From: Allium sativum
Lineage: Eukaryota; Streptophyta; Magnoliopsida; Asparagales; Amaryllidaceae
Reading direction: 5' to 3'
DNA length: 64,000 nt
Assembly (NCBI GenBank): GCA_030737875.1
Contig: CM060910.1
Span: 635,921,303 to 635,985,302, forward strand
In this document: piece after piece, positions 1 to 13,229 of the stretch
Numbering within the stretch: position 1 is the stretch's first letter
How the letters are laid out: every line of letters begins with the position of its first letter
Notes under the pieces: generated by a model
Told to the model about the DNA's origin: nothing
The model's input: the letters and a program-made list of their open reading frames with translations, nothing else
Databases searched by the model: none
Position numbers and translations under genes: made by a program

Positions 1-2137
1 TAACCAGCTAACCTTCTCTAGTCTGCTCATTTAGGAGCACCCAAAGTAATAAGAAGAGACATAAAACTCTAGGTCAGACAAAAGACTGGTATGAGCGATA
101 AGCAGCAAAACAGAACAATAACATGTATACATAACCATACCTGAACCTGGACCTACAACCAAAGAGTTAGCATAACAGGATGTACAATTCTCTAAGGTGA
201 CAATAACACATGGCGTGAAAATAATGGTGAGGGATGTGCATGTCATGGTAATATCAAACATCAAGCATAGCAATCATCCTCACATCTCTCACTCAGTGTG
301 TAAAGTATACGATGTCCACCACCTTGATCACCCAATTCTTTGTTACGATCACTCTTCCCCATGGAGCCATGTCGGATCCGCTGCACTGATCCGTAACCAC
401 TAATACTTTGCTATGTCCATTCTACCCCATGAAGTCGTGACAACCGCACTGCACTAGCTCATAGCCCTGCTACGATCGCTTTGCCCCATGGAGTTATGAC
501 AACTCCACTGCACTGATCAATAGTCAATATCCGTCTCTCAGTGGTGAGTCAAAGCTATAGACATCGATGGCCCCTTTGCACACGTCCCGTAGCAAAGTCC
601 AACCCATGAAGTTAACTCGTTGGTTCCCATCTGGATCCTGAGTTCTAACTTCTCACTTGGACTTCCTTTGCATCTCGGATTTTGGTCGAATTGGAGTTGG
701 TCTTCCAAAGAGTTGTTGTGCAAAAGTAAAAGTATACATCCGGTTCGGTTCGGTACTCCATACACGGTTTGGTTCGGTGCTCATAGCCCACGCCTGGGTT
801 TGGTTCGAATATGCATAGTGCTCCAATCATCATCGGTTCAGTTCGGGTCTCTCATTTAGTTCGGTTCGGGTCCTTCTGCAACTCATTTCGATTCGATTGC
901 TCCAGCCTCGGTTCGGTTCGTGCTCACCATTTCCGATCCGATCCCCACGCCCTCGCTTCCGATCCGAACCCAACTCCAACTCTATGAAAATGGCTTTCCT
1001 TCTTGCTAGCCTCCTCTTATGCCAAGTTCCGGTCCGGTTTGAATTTCCTTACTCAGTCCTCCGATCCGATCCGGGCCCTATAATCCAATCCGATCCGAAA
1101 CCCGACACATTTTCCAACGAGCATATATTGTTCATTTTTGCCATATGGCGGCGTTTTCAACCATTCTAACTTTACTAATCAATCATAAAACATTCTAAAC
1201 ATTGGTAATATCATATAGGATCAATCAACAAGGTCAAAACATCAAGCATATAGGTTATTTTAGATCAAACATACCCCAAAAGCATGATTTTCCCCTTAAT
1301 CATTTTTAACCATAACTAACAACAAGATTAGAAAAACATATCCAAATTAATCCAAATTTCTATCAGAACCCTAAAATAATATTTAAGAATTTTTACATAT
1401 TTTTCCAGAATTTTATCATGCATAATTTCGCTAATTATCAATAATCACCGTAATTACCGTAATTAGCCGTAATTAGTGAAAAACAATGCAAATCCCTCAC
1501 CTTAGCCACAAACGAATTGAAGATCTGAAGTTTACTGCTGTTTTGGGTAGAATTACTATGCAACATAGGAGCTCCAACTCTGATTTGGTGTTGATTTGCC
1601 TTGATTTGATATCGCTTAGCTTAATCCTTGATTAGAAAGTAATTAGGAGTTGTTTAGAAGATATTTAGAAGGTGGAGGCCATTGCTAGGGTTGAAGAGAG
1701 GTAAGTGGCGGCTGTAAAATGACAAAGAAAGGTTTCTCTAGTCCTTTTCAACCTTTATGTAACCCTAACCCCGAAATGGGCCTAGCTGCTAATCACCCTA
1801 ATTAGGCTAGTTATGTTGTTTTTCACCTTCTAAACCTTGTTTCAACCATATCTCCCAAACGGGAAGTCTGTTTGATTAATGTGACCACTCTAGGAAAGGT
1901 AAACCATCATCTGAATCCAATGGAAGTGGTTTTAGGTCAAAACTCCTTATCAATCAAAAGTTATAGGCGAAACAAGATTCGTCACGGGCAAAATGGTCAT
2001 TTAAAATTCGGCAAAAATCATGAATATGTGGAAATGACCCAATAGCCGTTTCCCAAAGTTACACGACCATATGGCTTCGCATGTGAATGAAATAAATGTT
2101 CTACGATCCTCCGATGCGTAGAATGCGGGTCGTTACA
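1..2137 (-). mobile_element. Partial LTR of family Q, inserted in Y's left LTR
   Basis: The right edge ends ...CGGGTCGTTACA at 2137, which on the minus strand is a normal LTR start (TGTAACGACCCG). Beyond it the sequence resumes homology with Y's right LTR near 40420. Positions 61-98 match on the minus strand the conserved CACCAGTC/GACTGACC block found about 0.45 kb before the 3' end of other LTRs here, so the Q 3' end should lie a few hundred bases left of the window. AAGGTGAGG (minus, 1494-1503) matches the splice-donor-like module of the other families. There are no coding domains. Whether Q is solo or part of a full element cannot be seen. Confidence 0.7.
738..1105. repeat. Degenerate TTCGG / TCCGA pentanucleotide array
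   Basis: Many copies of GGTTCGGTTCGG, then CCGATCCGATCCG, at roughly 5-bp steps with interruptions, inside LTR Q. It is unusually GC-rich for this AT-rich window. Short open frames across it are composition artefacts. Confidence 0.7.
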
Positions 2138-2528
2138 ACTGCACACGCCTTCTCCATCTCCAGACTAGCACACACTCCTCACCGAATCAACCCACACGTG
2201 TAACAGCTTCTTCGCATTTGAACAGACCACCGTCCAGGCATGCTGTGTGAGGAAAGTAATAGTCCTTTATTTTTGATAAATGGGGTATGTGGTTCTTTGT
2301 TTGGTTTTGTTTTGCTACAGGAAGCTACAGTCCCTGTTTTGCAGCTGTTATTTATAGCAGCAAAAAATGAGAATAAGCATAGCGTCAATCATGTGGAAAG
2401 GAGACAACGTAGGGTGGCGTAGCTGTGCAAAAACGAGGTTTGCGTATTAGCAAGGGAGAAGTTGTGCTACTTTGTCGCTTCAAATTTATTGGCCGAAATG
2501 AAATGATGCAATGGTTAACACTTGGGGA
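2138..2528 (-). mobile_element. Left LTR of element Y, outer fragment
   Basis: Aligns with 40420-40800 in Y's right LTR. Both contain the stretch beginning GACCACCGTCCAGGCATG and the stretch GGTGGCGTAGCTGTGCA. It lies between the end of Q and the duplicated segment that starts at about 2529. No coding content. Confidence 0.75.
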
Positions 2529-5088
2529 AGGAAATATTTGTAAAACATTTACAAATAGAGTTGAAAAGGGAAATATTTGTAAGACATTTACAAATGGATT
2601 TAAAAAGGGATGTTTATTTGTTAAATAAATAGAAAGATAAAAAGGAATATTTATTTAGAAAATAAATAAGATACCATAAAAAGGAAATACTTGAAAAGTG
2701 AATAGAATAGTATAAAAGAGAATTTTATATTTGAAAGGTTTAGACCCGTGCTTCGCACACGGGTATAACATGTTATGGATTTAAAGCAAAATTTTTAAAT
2801 AGAATCTATTATAACCCATAGATTGAGAAGATAAATTTATAAATAAGGTTTTATAAATTAAATAAAATGTTTTATCATTGGACAAATATAATATATAAGT
2901 CAGGACTTATATAGAGAAGTAAGAATCAATTTCAACATCGATATTTGAAACTGAATATGTACGAAGAGTTAGTCGATTGAGAGTTAATCGGTTAGAGTTA
3001 ATCGAATTAGAGTAATTGATTAGAGTTAATCAGTTAGAGTTAACCAGTTAGAGTTAATTAGATAGAGTTAACCAGTTAGAGTTAACCAGATAGAGTTAAT
3101 TGAACATAGTTAATCGAATTAGGATTAATTGAATATTAGTTATTCAATTAGAGTTGATTGAATATAGTTATTTGAGACAGAGTTAGTCAAACATAATTAT
3201 TCAGGAAGAGTTTCCATTTCGTACGACTGCTAGCGTAATTCGTAGGGCTGCAGATAGCCTACGGCGGTCGGATGTTTCCTGAAGGAATCAGGCGTAACCA
3301 TTGTGATCGTTGCGATCTAGAGTCAAGCGAATGGAGTTAAATCGAATATTAGCCATTCGAAATAAAGTTAAAACAGACATAGTTATTCGAATATTAGTTA
3401 TTCGATAGGTGTTAAATAAGTTGAATTAATCAAGTGAGTTAATCAAGTTGAGTTAATCGAGTTGAGTTAGTCAAAACGAGTTAATCCAAAGGAGTTATTC
3501 GAAATACTTTATTCGAATAAAATTAAGGGAGTTATTCGAATATAGTTTATTCGAAGGAGATTAACCAAATTTTAATCATTCGAAGAGAGGTAATTGAATG
3601 TAAATCATTCGAAGATAGATTATCGAATATAGTTATTCGAAGAAAGAGTTATCGAGTATAGTTTATTCGAAAAGGAGTTATCGTATAGAGATTTTTCCAA
3701 AGAGAATTATACGTTGAATTCGATTATATCGAATTCGGGAAAGTCATATTTACTTTCCGTTTTTAATCAAGATTTACTTATTTATTAATAAATTAGTGGT
3801 TTAGTTATTTAGTTAAATTAATGTAACAACCCGCTATTTTTAACGATTTAAATCCGATTTAAATCGAAATTTTATTTTGAAAACATTCTGCAATTTCTTG
3901 TAACGGGGATTTAAGATTTGAAATGCGTACAGTGAGATGTTCCAACTATGAAAATTTCATTGTAAAATTTGATTGTTTTTCGATTATGCAATTTTCAGTT
4001 CAAAGCTGCGCATATCAGTTCAAAGCTGCGCATATCAGTTCAAATTTTAACGATTTTAAAATATCTCTGAATCCAGTTCGGACAAAGATGAAAAATATTC
4101 TATTCGTTGTCAGTAATCCAACAGTGAAATTCGTTTCGCAAAAATCGGACGTTTTGACCTCCGTCTTCCATCCGCATTTTATGTTAAAAGGGGTCCGTAA
4201 CACATTTTTGAACGGAGCATGTTGGCACTGCAAATTATATACCGTTGTGTCCATCTCGATGAGATGATTACCAAAATATATTTATTTTTCAGTTTCGGTG
4301 CTCGGTTCGCGTTGAAATTGCGAAAAGGCTTGCACAGTTCATTTTTGAAACGAAGCCATTTGAGTTCGACTTGTCCCTATTCCAATCCTGCATGTTTTTC
4401 TATTCATTTTTGGTCTACAAAACTCATCATTTTATTTTTCTAAACCATCTGTTTTTTTAAGGCTTGGTTAAGGCACATATGTGTATAAAACATGCAACAC
4501 GTTTCCATTGTCCTTGGATTTCCAAACTACTTTTACCCATTCCATGCATTAAACTAACGTAACACATATATGTATTTCAATAGCATTCTTTTGTTCCCGT
4601 GCACCAACGCCACTTTATTTTTTTTTCCAAAGCCAAGTTTCCATGCATTCTGTTTTCAAAGCGTCAGGCATATTTCTGCAAAACCATGTTTTATATTTTA
4701 TTTTATATTATATTACGTATATATATTATTCTTTACATTTCCTCAGTTAAATGAATTTGACTTGCTCCAACGTTTAAACAAATGAAGCTGCCATTTCTTT
4801 GCTCCGTTCCGAAACCACGTTAAATCTTCCAAAGAATCACTCCATTTTCCAAAAGCTTCGTTCTCCCCAAAGGACTCGGTAAATTCCAATGCCACGATTT
4901 TCAAATCTAAACCGTTCGTTCATATTTGAAATTCCTTATTACTTGTTCTTGATTACCAAGTCTTCTTGAATACCATAACCGCCTCCTGGATGAAATGTAC
5001 CCCATCCCAATAAAGCAACCGCTCATGTCCTTCTCTTTATATAAAAAAAATGACAGTAGTTTTTTCCCTTCCCGATGCCATTTTCTTT
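2529..5088 (+). repeat. Recent 2.56-kb copy of the X-LTR/Z junction (copy of 8579-11116)
   Basis: The first part (to 3821) copies X's LTR, including the TATAAAAG motif at 2711 and the GTTAATCG/TTCGAA arrays. From 3822 (TGTAACAACCCG) it copies the start of Z. The offset to the other copy is 6050 bp at the left and 6048 bp at the Z junction. I see roughly 1% substitutions plus one extra 20-bp unit (tandem at 3996-4035, single near 10044). It therefore carries the Z insertion junction and must postdate Z. It replaces about 50 bp of Y's LTR (compare 40800-40855). Confidence 0.85.
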
Positions 5089-5925
5089 ATATAAATAAAA
5101 TGTCTTTGGCCGAAATGCTGCTCGTTTGCATGTTCATTGATTGGTTCACTTGGGAAAATATGCAGTAACATAAGCATGTGGAACATACATATGTGAAGCA
5201 ACCAAATGGGATAAATGTCACTAATGGTACAAGTAGGTACACTGTTATAAGGTATTAGGTTTCCAGCACATAAGCTTAGATGAGAAGAAATGTAAGTAGC
5301 TAGGATAGGCTTTTGACAATAAAACGTGGTAGGCAAGTAGGATGGCTGAAATGAAATGGACGGTACAAGTTTCCAGATGCAAGAAAAAAGTAGAAAAGAA
5401 GGGTCATGTTCATATGTAAGTGAGGTGAAGTGAAAACATGACAGTGGTGATATTTGGGGTAGGCACAAATTTGTTAGGTTTATTTTGTAAGGTTATCGAT
5501 ATTTAATGCCGACGGTTAAATTCGCACCGGTATACGCGAACTTCAAAAATAACGAAAATGGACGCCATGGTATAATTTGAGTTAGGGTCCTAATGAAACT
5601 AGTTTCGTTGAAAACAGACTCCGTTTGCACAAATGGCGTGTTTTAGTTTAAATTATAATCATCGGTTCTCCCTGAAATTTTGTCTATCGATAAAACAACT
5701 CCGTTAGGCTCCAAATCGGAAATGCTACAATAATTAGCTGTACGCATTCCAATAAAACTTGTTACGTTGGAAACGATGGTAATTTGAAGTATATTTTAAA
5801 TTATATATATTTGAACTCGATTTTAATAAATAGAATTCAATATAAAATCCATTATATTCACCAAATCAATATTTAAAACGATTTAAATATTCCAAATAAA
5901 TGTCCGAAAATATGGGACGTTACAT
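5089..5925 (-). mobile_element. Left (3') LTR of element Y, inner part
   Basis: From about 5117 it aligns with 40853-41661 of Y's right LTR (shared GCTCGTTTGCATGTTCATTGA and GGATAGGCTTTTGA). It ends at 5925, minus-strand LTR start TGTAACGTCCC, next to a polypurine tract. Positions 5089-5116 are filler absent from the right LTR. An open frame at 5037-5468 has no recognisable domain and is not conserved as a gene. Confidence 0.8.
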
Positions 5926-5989
5926 TCTTCCCCCTCAAAAGAATTTCCTCCGTGAAATTACAAGGTAAGAAGAATGCTCTGAACCCAGT
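5926..5989 (-). other. Polypurine tract and 3' internal edge of element Y
   Basis: On the minus strand this reads GAGGAAATTC then TTTTGAGGGGGAAGAA immediately before the LTR start. That is the usual Ty3/gypsy chromovirus arrangement of end of pol, polypurine tract and 3' LTR. X is inserted 64 bp inside. The internal region resumes at 34418. Confidence 0.75.
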
Positions 5990-8759
5990 TGTAACAACCC
6001 GCATTTTTACGGTATATAAATAATTTATTTAATTATTTAAATAATGGTTTGGTTATTTAAAATGACCAGAATTAAATAATATTGAATATTTAATTAAAAT
6101 AAATAATATAATAATATATTTAATTTCTGAAATAGTGGAATTCACAAAATGGTGTGAATTGGATTATCCGTGATGTTTAATTCAGTTTAGAATTGAATTA
6201 GAATAACGAATATATTAGTTGAACGACAATTTGAACGTATAATTATATTATAATTAAAATCGAGCTCGAAATGGCGCGGTAGTTCGTTGTTTGGTGATTT
6301 GAACTTCAACTGAATATACAGGGTCCGTTTTAAATTGGATTTCTATGAAACAAGAAACGTTAGGAGCTGGTGAAGTATATCTTTCTAATGGAAGAGAAAA
6401 ATCGGGATTTCATTGTGTACATTTTGATTTATGTCCAAATCAAATTTTAGAAAAGTCGCTATGGAATTCCTTTGAAATTTATAAATATATATTTACATTA
6501 TAAAAGGATTTTTAATATAAATTGAATATCGATTCAACCGGGATTTGAGTACCGAGTTGTAAATCCCAGTGGAGATGTATGATATTCTATTGTGAATATA
6601 TGCGATAATATTTATTTTTGAATATTAAATTTAATTGTTTTTAAATATATTTATATATTTAAATGGGTTATTTAGAGCTTTAAAAAAATAGCCAGTTTTT
6701 CAAACAACCTCCAAATTCGACGAAACCAATTTTGTTGGATTCGTAATGCCAAATTATTGTTAGATTTCAATTTCCGTGATTTTTGAAGTCAGTATGTGAC
6801 CGTACGGGATTTTAATATGAAAAACATTCAATTTTCTGATTTTAAAATACGCTGTGTGAGCAAACGGAGTCAGAATTCGACGAAACCAGTTTCGTTGGGT
6901 CTGCAATGTCGAACTGCAGCTGCATGTCCATTTTCGTGATTTTTGGATATCATATGTGGTCACAGGAATTTTATAGAACAAATACAAACAACGGTTGATT
7001 ATAAATTAATAAACAAATCGAATAAAAAATTAATTAAAATATCCTATATAACATCCTTATCTTCCCAAACCTAATTCTTCATTCCCCACAAAGTTCTGCT
7101 GTTAGTTTTGGTTTTCCAAAAGAGAAAATGATCTTCAAAATATTCAAAACAATTCTGAATAAAATCCAAAAATCCTTACCAACGTTTATGAGTTCACATC
7201 GGCTTCCTCTTCAATCTTATGGGGTTGTTTCTGAGTTCGACGCCAGTTTTGGGCATCGGGTTTTCTCAAGCGTAGGCTAGGGTTGAGGAATCTGAGGTTT
7301 GTGGTGATTAGTTCGTAATATGGGTATGGGATTTGTGCTCGAGGAATCGATTAGCATCTCCCGTGATTTTTTTTTGTGAAATTCAGAGGACATTGATATC
7401 GCTTGAAGTATGGGACTCGACCGAAACTGCTATCGACGCGAGTGGTGTAAGGGGAACGAGTGTGGATTGAAGGTGATGAGGAGAGGTAGTTTGAGTAGAA
7501 ATGAATTCTGGTGGTTTTGGTTTGTTGAAAAACATGAATAAACAAAAGAGAGAAATGTCGGCAGTTAAGTGAACAAGGAGTAGGAGGAGTTTGACGGAGA
7601 AGAAGGAGTGGTAGAGAATGGGTCTGGGTCACGTTGGGTATTAGCGGGCCGAATGGAAAGGTTAAGGCCCAATGGGTTTTATTAGTTAAGTTTAATTTTA
7701 ATTTAAATACATACGAATTTCGTAATAGCATAACTCCGTCATACTTTATCAGAATTGAAAGAAACAAGATCCTTAGGATCGTATGGACGAACACTACACA
7801 ATGGAACTAGTTGGGAGTGGATTGGAGCTCGTTACAATTTATGGCGAAATAAATTGTTCGTCTGAATCAACAGACGCAAATCGTTATTTAACGGTTAACG
7901 CGAAAGGTGAGTAAATCTCACTAACTCTGCTCAATTTATATTTTTATAAAATATTTTTAGAATTTATAAATGATGGTTGTTTTGCTATGTGTTGGCTGTT
8001 TGGTTGAACTGCTAGTTATTGGTTGAAAATTTAGATAACGATATAGATATAAATCGTTAATCGAATATTAATTCTGTTTATCATAATACTTCACATTTGT
8101 GTTATTTATGTTGATTAACATCCATGGATGCAGGGAAATAGGCCGGAGGGACCCAACTGGGTTCCTCAACATTTATTTTACTGTTTTTTCATATATTGTG
8201 CTATATGATGTGATATGAAATCTGTTGTTGATTTCGTATGTTTGAATGATACCGGTCATTGTTATATGGTACGTTAAATACCATATGGAATACTGGAATG
8301 TTAAAAAGGAAATTTATAATGTTATATTGAAAAAGAAATATTTATAAAATCAAAAGATGTTATAAAAAGAAATATTTTTAAATATGATGTTATAAAAAGA
8401 AATATTTATTTAGGAAAATAAATATGATAAAATACAAAGAGGAAATATTTATGAAAACAAATAAAAGGGGAGTATTTGGAAAACATTTATAAATAGATTA
8501 AAAAGGAATATTTATTGGTTAAACAAATAGAAAGAATTGAAAGGAAATATTTGTATAACATTTACAAACAAAATTAAAAGGAAATATTTGTAAAACATTT
8601 ACAAATAGAGTTGAAAAGGGAAATATTTGTAAGACATTTACAAATGGATTTAAAAGGGATGTTTATTTGTTAAATAAATAGAAAGATAAAAAGGAATATT
8701 TATTTAGAAAATAAATAAGATACCATAAAAAGGAAATACTTGAAAAGTGAATAGAATAG

Positions 8760-8813
8760 TATAAAAGAGAATTTTATATTTGAAAGGTTTAGACCCGTGC
8801 TTCGCACACGGGT
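8760..8813 (+). promoter_or_regulatory. Candidate TATA box and CCCGTG hairpin in the X LTR
   Basis: TATAAAAG lies about 30 bp upstream of a hairpin with arms ACCCGTG and CACGGGT (8793-8813). The pair is identical at 2711-2764 and 31242-31295. TATA identity is inferred from motif only; the hairpin is seen directly. Confidence 0.35.
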
Positions 8814-8994
8814 ATAACATGTTATGGATTTAAAGCAATTTTTTTAAATAGAATCTATTATAACCCATAGATTGAGAAGATAAATTTATAAATAAGGTTT
8901 CATAAATTAAATAAAATGTTTATCATTGGACAAATAGAATATATAAGTCAGGACTTATATAGAGAAGTAAGAATCGATTTCAACATCGATATTT

Positions 8995-9740
8995 GAAACT
9001 GAATATGTACGAAGAGTTAGTCGATTTAGAGTTAATCGGTTAGAGTTAATCGAATTAGAGTAATTGATTAGAGTTAATCAGTTAGAGTTAACCAGTTAGA
9101 GTTAATTAGATAGAGTTAACCAGTTAGAGTTAACCAGATAGAGTTAATTGAACATAGTTAATCGAATTAGGATTAATTGAATATTAGTTATTCAATTAGA
9201 GTTGATTGAATATAGTTATTTGAGACAGAGTTAGTCAAACAGAATTATTCAGGAAGAGTTTCCATTTCGTACGACTGCTAGCGTAATTCGTAGGGCTGCA
9301 GATAGCCTACGGCGGTCGGATGTTTCCTGAAGGAATCAGGCGTAACCATTGTGATCGTTGCGATCTAGAGTCAAGCGAATGGAGTTAAATCGAATATTAG
9401 CCATTCGAAATAAAGTTAAAACAGACATAGTTATTCGAATATTAGTTATTCGATAGGTGTTAAATAAGTTGAATTAATCAAGTGAGTTAATCAAGTTGAG
9501 TTAATCGAGTTGAGTTAGTCAAAACGAGTTAATCCAAAGGAGTTATTCGAAATACTTTATTCGAATAAAATTAAGGGAGTTATTCGAATATAGTTTATTC
9601 GAAGGAGATTAACCGAATTTTAATCATTCGAAGAGAGGTAATTGAATGTAAATCATTCGAAGATAGATTATCGAATATAGTTATTCGAAGAAAGAGTTAT
9701 CGAGTATAGTTTATTCGAAAAGGAGTTATCGTATAGAGAT
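8995..9740 (+). repeat. GAGTTAATCG / GTTATTCGAA degenerate tandem arrays in the X LTR
   Basis: Units of about 10-14 bp (AGAGTTAATCGGTT, then GTTATTCGAA) repeat with point changes over about 750 bp. Equivalent arrays lie at 2955-3690 and 31494-32255, and copy number differs between them, which accounts for small length differences between X's LTRs. Confidence 0.8.
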
Positions 9741-12399
9741 TTTTCCAAAGAGAATTATACGTTGAATTCGATTATATCGAATTCGGGAAAGTCATATTTA
9801 CTTTCCGTTTTTAATCAAGATTTAGTTATTTATTAATAAATTAGTGGTTTAGTTATTTAGTTAAATTAATGTAACAACCCGCTATTTTTAACGATTTAAA
9901 TCCGATTTAAATCGAAATTTTATTTTGAAAACATTCTGCAATTTCTTGTAATGGGGATTTAAGATTTGAAATGAGTACAGTGAGATGTTCCAACTATGAA
10001 AATTTCATCGTAAAATTTGATTGTTTTTCGATTATGCAATTTTCAGTTCAAAGCTGCGCATATCAGTTCAAATTTTAACGATTTTAAAATATCTCTGAAT
10101 CCAGTTCGGACAAAGATGAAAAATATTCTATTCGTTGTCAGTAATCCAACAGTGAAATTCGTTTCGCAAAAATCAGACGTTTTGACCTCCGTCTTCCATC
10201 CGCATTTTATGTTAAAAGGGGTCCGTAACACATTTTTGAACGGAGCATCTTGGCACTGTAAATTATATACCGTTGTGTCCGTCTCGATGAGATGATTACC
10301 AAAATATATTTATTTGTCAGTTTCGGTGCTCGGTTCGCGTTGAAATTGCGAAAAGGCTTGCACAGTTCATTTTTGAAACGAAGCCATTTGAGTTCGACTT
10401 GTCCCTATTCCAATCCTGCATGTTTTTCTATTCATTTTTGGTCTACAAAACTCATCATTTTATTTTTCTAAACCATCTGTTTTTTTTAAGGCTTGGTTAA
10501 GGCACATATGTGTATAAAACATGCAACACGTTTCCATTGTCCTTGGATTTCCAAACTACTTTTACCCATTCCATGCATTAAACTAACGTAACACATATAT
10601 GTATTTCAATAGCATTCTTTTGTTCCCGTGCACCAACGCCACTTTATTTTTTTTCCAAAGCCAAGTTTCCATGCATTCTGTTTTCAAAGCGCCAGGCATA
10701 TTTCTGCAAAACCATGTTTTATATTTTATTTTATATTATATTACGTATATATATTCTTCTTTACATTTCCTCAGTTAAATGAATTTGACTTGCTCCAACG
10801 TTTAAACAAATGAAGCTGCCATTTCTTTGCTCCGTTCCGAAACCACGTTAAATCTTCCAAAGAATCACTCCATTTTCCAAAAGCTTCGTTCTCCCCAAAG
10901 GACTCGGTAAATTCCAATGCCACGATTTTCAAATCTAAACCGTTCGTTCATATTTGAAATTCCTTATTACTTGTTCTTGATTACCAAGTCTTCTTGAATA
11001 CCATAACCGCCTCCTGGATGAAATGTACCCCATCTCAATAAAGCAACCGCTCATGTCCTTCTCTTTATATAAAAATAATGACAGTAGTTTTTTCCCTTCC
11101 CGATGACATTTTCTTTTTCTTATGAACATTTTTCCCTTCCCCAACGGAACTTCTACTGCCATACTCTTTCCTCTCCGCCTGCGCCATTATTCTCAGCAAC
11201 GAACTCAAAGCCGCACCTCACCAAGCCCATCGAAAGCCGCTGAGCACTTTGCCTCATCAAACCATCCCCTCATCTCACCCAACTGCTGAGCTCGCCACGT
11301 CCATCCTCGCCTGACCCTTCCCTTTACTGTCATCCGCCCCTATTGCCTCTACCGACGAAGTCCGCTGCTCGCCTCCCTTTCCTCTAGCCCGAACTTGAAC
11401 TCCGCCATGAAGGCCAACTGCCTAGACCCGAAAGCCACCCTCTCCCCTCCTAAAGCCATATGCCTGAAGCTGACTCTCTCTCTCATCGCCTATAGTGTAA
11501 TAACCCGGAAAATCTGGGCCAGTTTAAAATTTTTGTTTTGGCAATTTTAGCGAATTTTGAACATTTAAAATAGATTATTTTAAATAATATCGTCGAGAAA
11601 TTTATTTTTGAATATAATTTGAACGTATATATTATATACGTCATCGTTAGAATATAAATAATTACATATAATTATAAATAGAATTGAAAATGGCGCGGTA
11701 GTTCGATAATTCAATTTCAAACTTCAATTGAATGTACCGGGTGTAAAAATAAACCGGATTTTAGTGAAACCAAGAACCATAGGATCTAATTGGTGATATC
11801 TTTCCAACGAATCCGAAAAATCGAAATTTCATAGCGGGAATCAAAAGATATGTCCAGTTGAAAATTCTGAATAGTCGCTATGGAATTCAGGCCCTTAAAA
11901 ATAGACATTTTGCGAAAGACCTCGGATTTCGACGAAACCACTTTTGTTGGATCCGCAGTGTCAAATTATTGCTAGATTCCAAATTTCATAATTTTTCGAA
12001 TCAATATGTGAGCGTAGCAAAAGAAAACGCGTTTGACCAGTTTTAGTTGATTTTAATCGACTGGAAAATGGCCATTTTTCAAACGGTCTCAGAATTCGAC
12101 AAAACTAGTTTTGTTAGCACCGTATCGTCAATACGAAGCTAGAAAATATTTTCGGGAATTTTTAAAGTTAGTATGTGTCCCCGGTAAATTGAAATGCGCG
12201 TTCAAATTCAATATATAGAGTTATATGTTGCTTTTGACGAAAACTGATTGTAACGATCGAATCAGCTTACGATACATATCCCATTGTGTTCGGAATGGGG
12301 GTAGAACGCTATGGACGACAGGCGGTGGGCCTCGTTTCGAGGTCGTATGTAAAAGTCAACTTTTTGTAATTAAAATAATTAAATAAATTATAAATTAAT

Positions 12400-12730
12400 A
12401 CTCTCCCCTCTCCTTAACTACCCAGGCCCCCCTGATTTCTTTTTACAGAAAATAGAAAAAAAGAAGAAGAAGACGTCGAAGCGGGGAGGAGCCGCTGCCC
12501 TCCCCGAGACCACCGCGCCACCGCCGAGACCCCCTCCCTCCGCCTCCCTCCTCCGGCAAGGACCAGCCCCCCCAAAACCCGACCCTCTCCCTCTCGACTG
12601 AAGACCGCACCCCCCCTCGCGATCCACCACCGCCACAGCCGCCCCCCTTCCACCGATCCTCCTCCGTCCTTCCGCTCTGCCTCCCACCCTTCACCCTCCG
12701 TCGCAGAAAACCCCCTCCTCCTCCTTATTT
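12400..12730 (+). other. C-rich block in LTR W
   Basis: A strongly pyrimidine-rich, GC-rich stretch (CTCCCTCC and ACCGCC runs). It yields overlapping open frames on the minus strand in all three frames with low-complexity Gly/Arg products, which I regard as composition artefacts. A GTAAGT follows at about 12734. Confidence 0.5.
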
Positions 12731-13229
12731 CACTGTAAGTTTTATTTTCAGTTTTTATTTTATTTTATTTTACTTTTTAGTAATAGGTTTTATTATATAT
12801 AATAGCATTTATTAATTCAGTTTTTTTTTAATGAAAAATCATTGTTTTATAAAACATTAAATTTTAGTTTCAGAATTTAATAAAAGTAACATAGGTTAAT
12901 AAGCATGGTTTTCAAAAATAGATTTGATTTTTATTCATGTGGCAAGTTAAAAATGTAAATTTATCGAAGAAAGACATGATTTTTACCTACAGTGTTAGGG
13001 TTTTTATTTAAGAAAAAAGAATTGATTTTTAGGAACAAATAAAAATTTGATTTTTATATTTTTAAAGTATTAAAAATAGAATCTTTACTATATGGAAGAT
13101 GTAAAAATATGATTTTTGTTTATGTAGAGAATTAAAAATATAATTTTTACATGATAGGAATATTAAAAATATCATCTTTATATAGGTAGCAAAATAAAAA
13201 TGTGATTTTTATAGTGATGAAATTGAGAA

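Larger units (their letters stand above)
5990..9869 (+). mobile_element. X 5' LTR, first part
   Basis: Collinear with 27943-32390 of the 3' LTR, except that the 3' copy has a MITE. It contains palindromes of the type ACGAAACC.GTTTCGTTGG (6719-6737 and 6879-6899), a splice-donor-like palindrome (7906-7922), TTTACAAA-type repeats (8560-8650), TATAAAAG (8760), and GTTAATCG and TTCGAA arrays. It is interrupted at 9869/9870 by Z, with TSD ATTAA (9865-9869) against ATTAG (24392-24396). Confidence 0.8.

Noticed and set aside
7351..7794. 147-codon minus-strand frame, similar to one at 29854-30279
   Set aside because: The same LTR segment in X's two LTRs, so similarity reflects LTR identity. There is no domain, and the two frames differ at their ends.
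12414..12694. Three overlapping Gly/Arg-rich minus-strand frames
   Set aside because: Open in all frames because of the C-rich composition of this part of LTR W.
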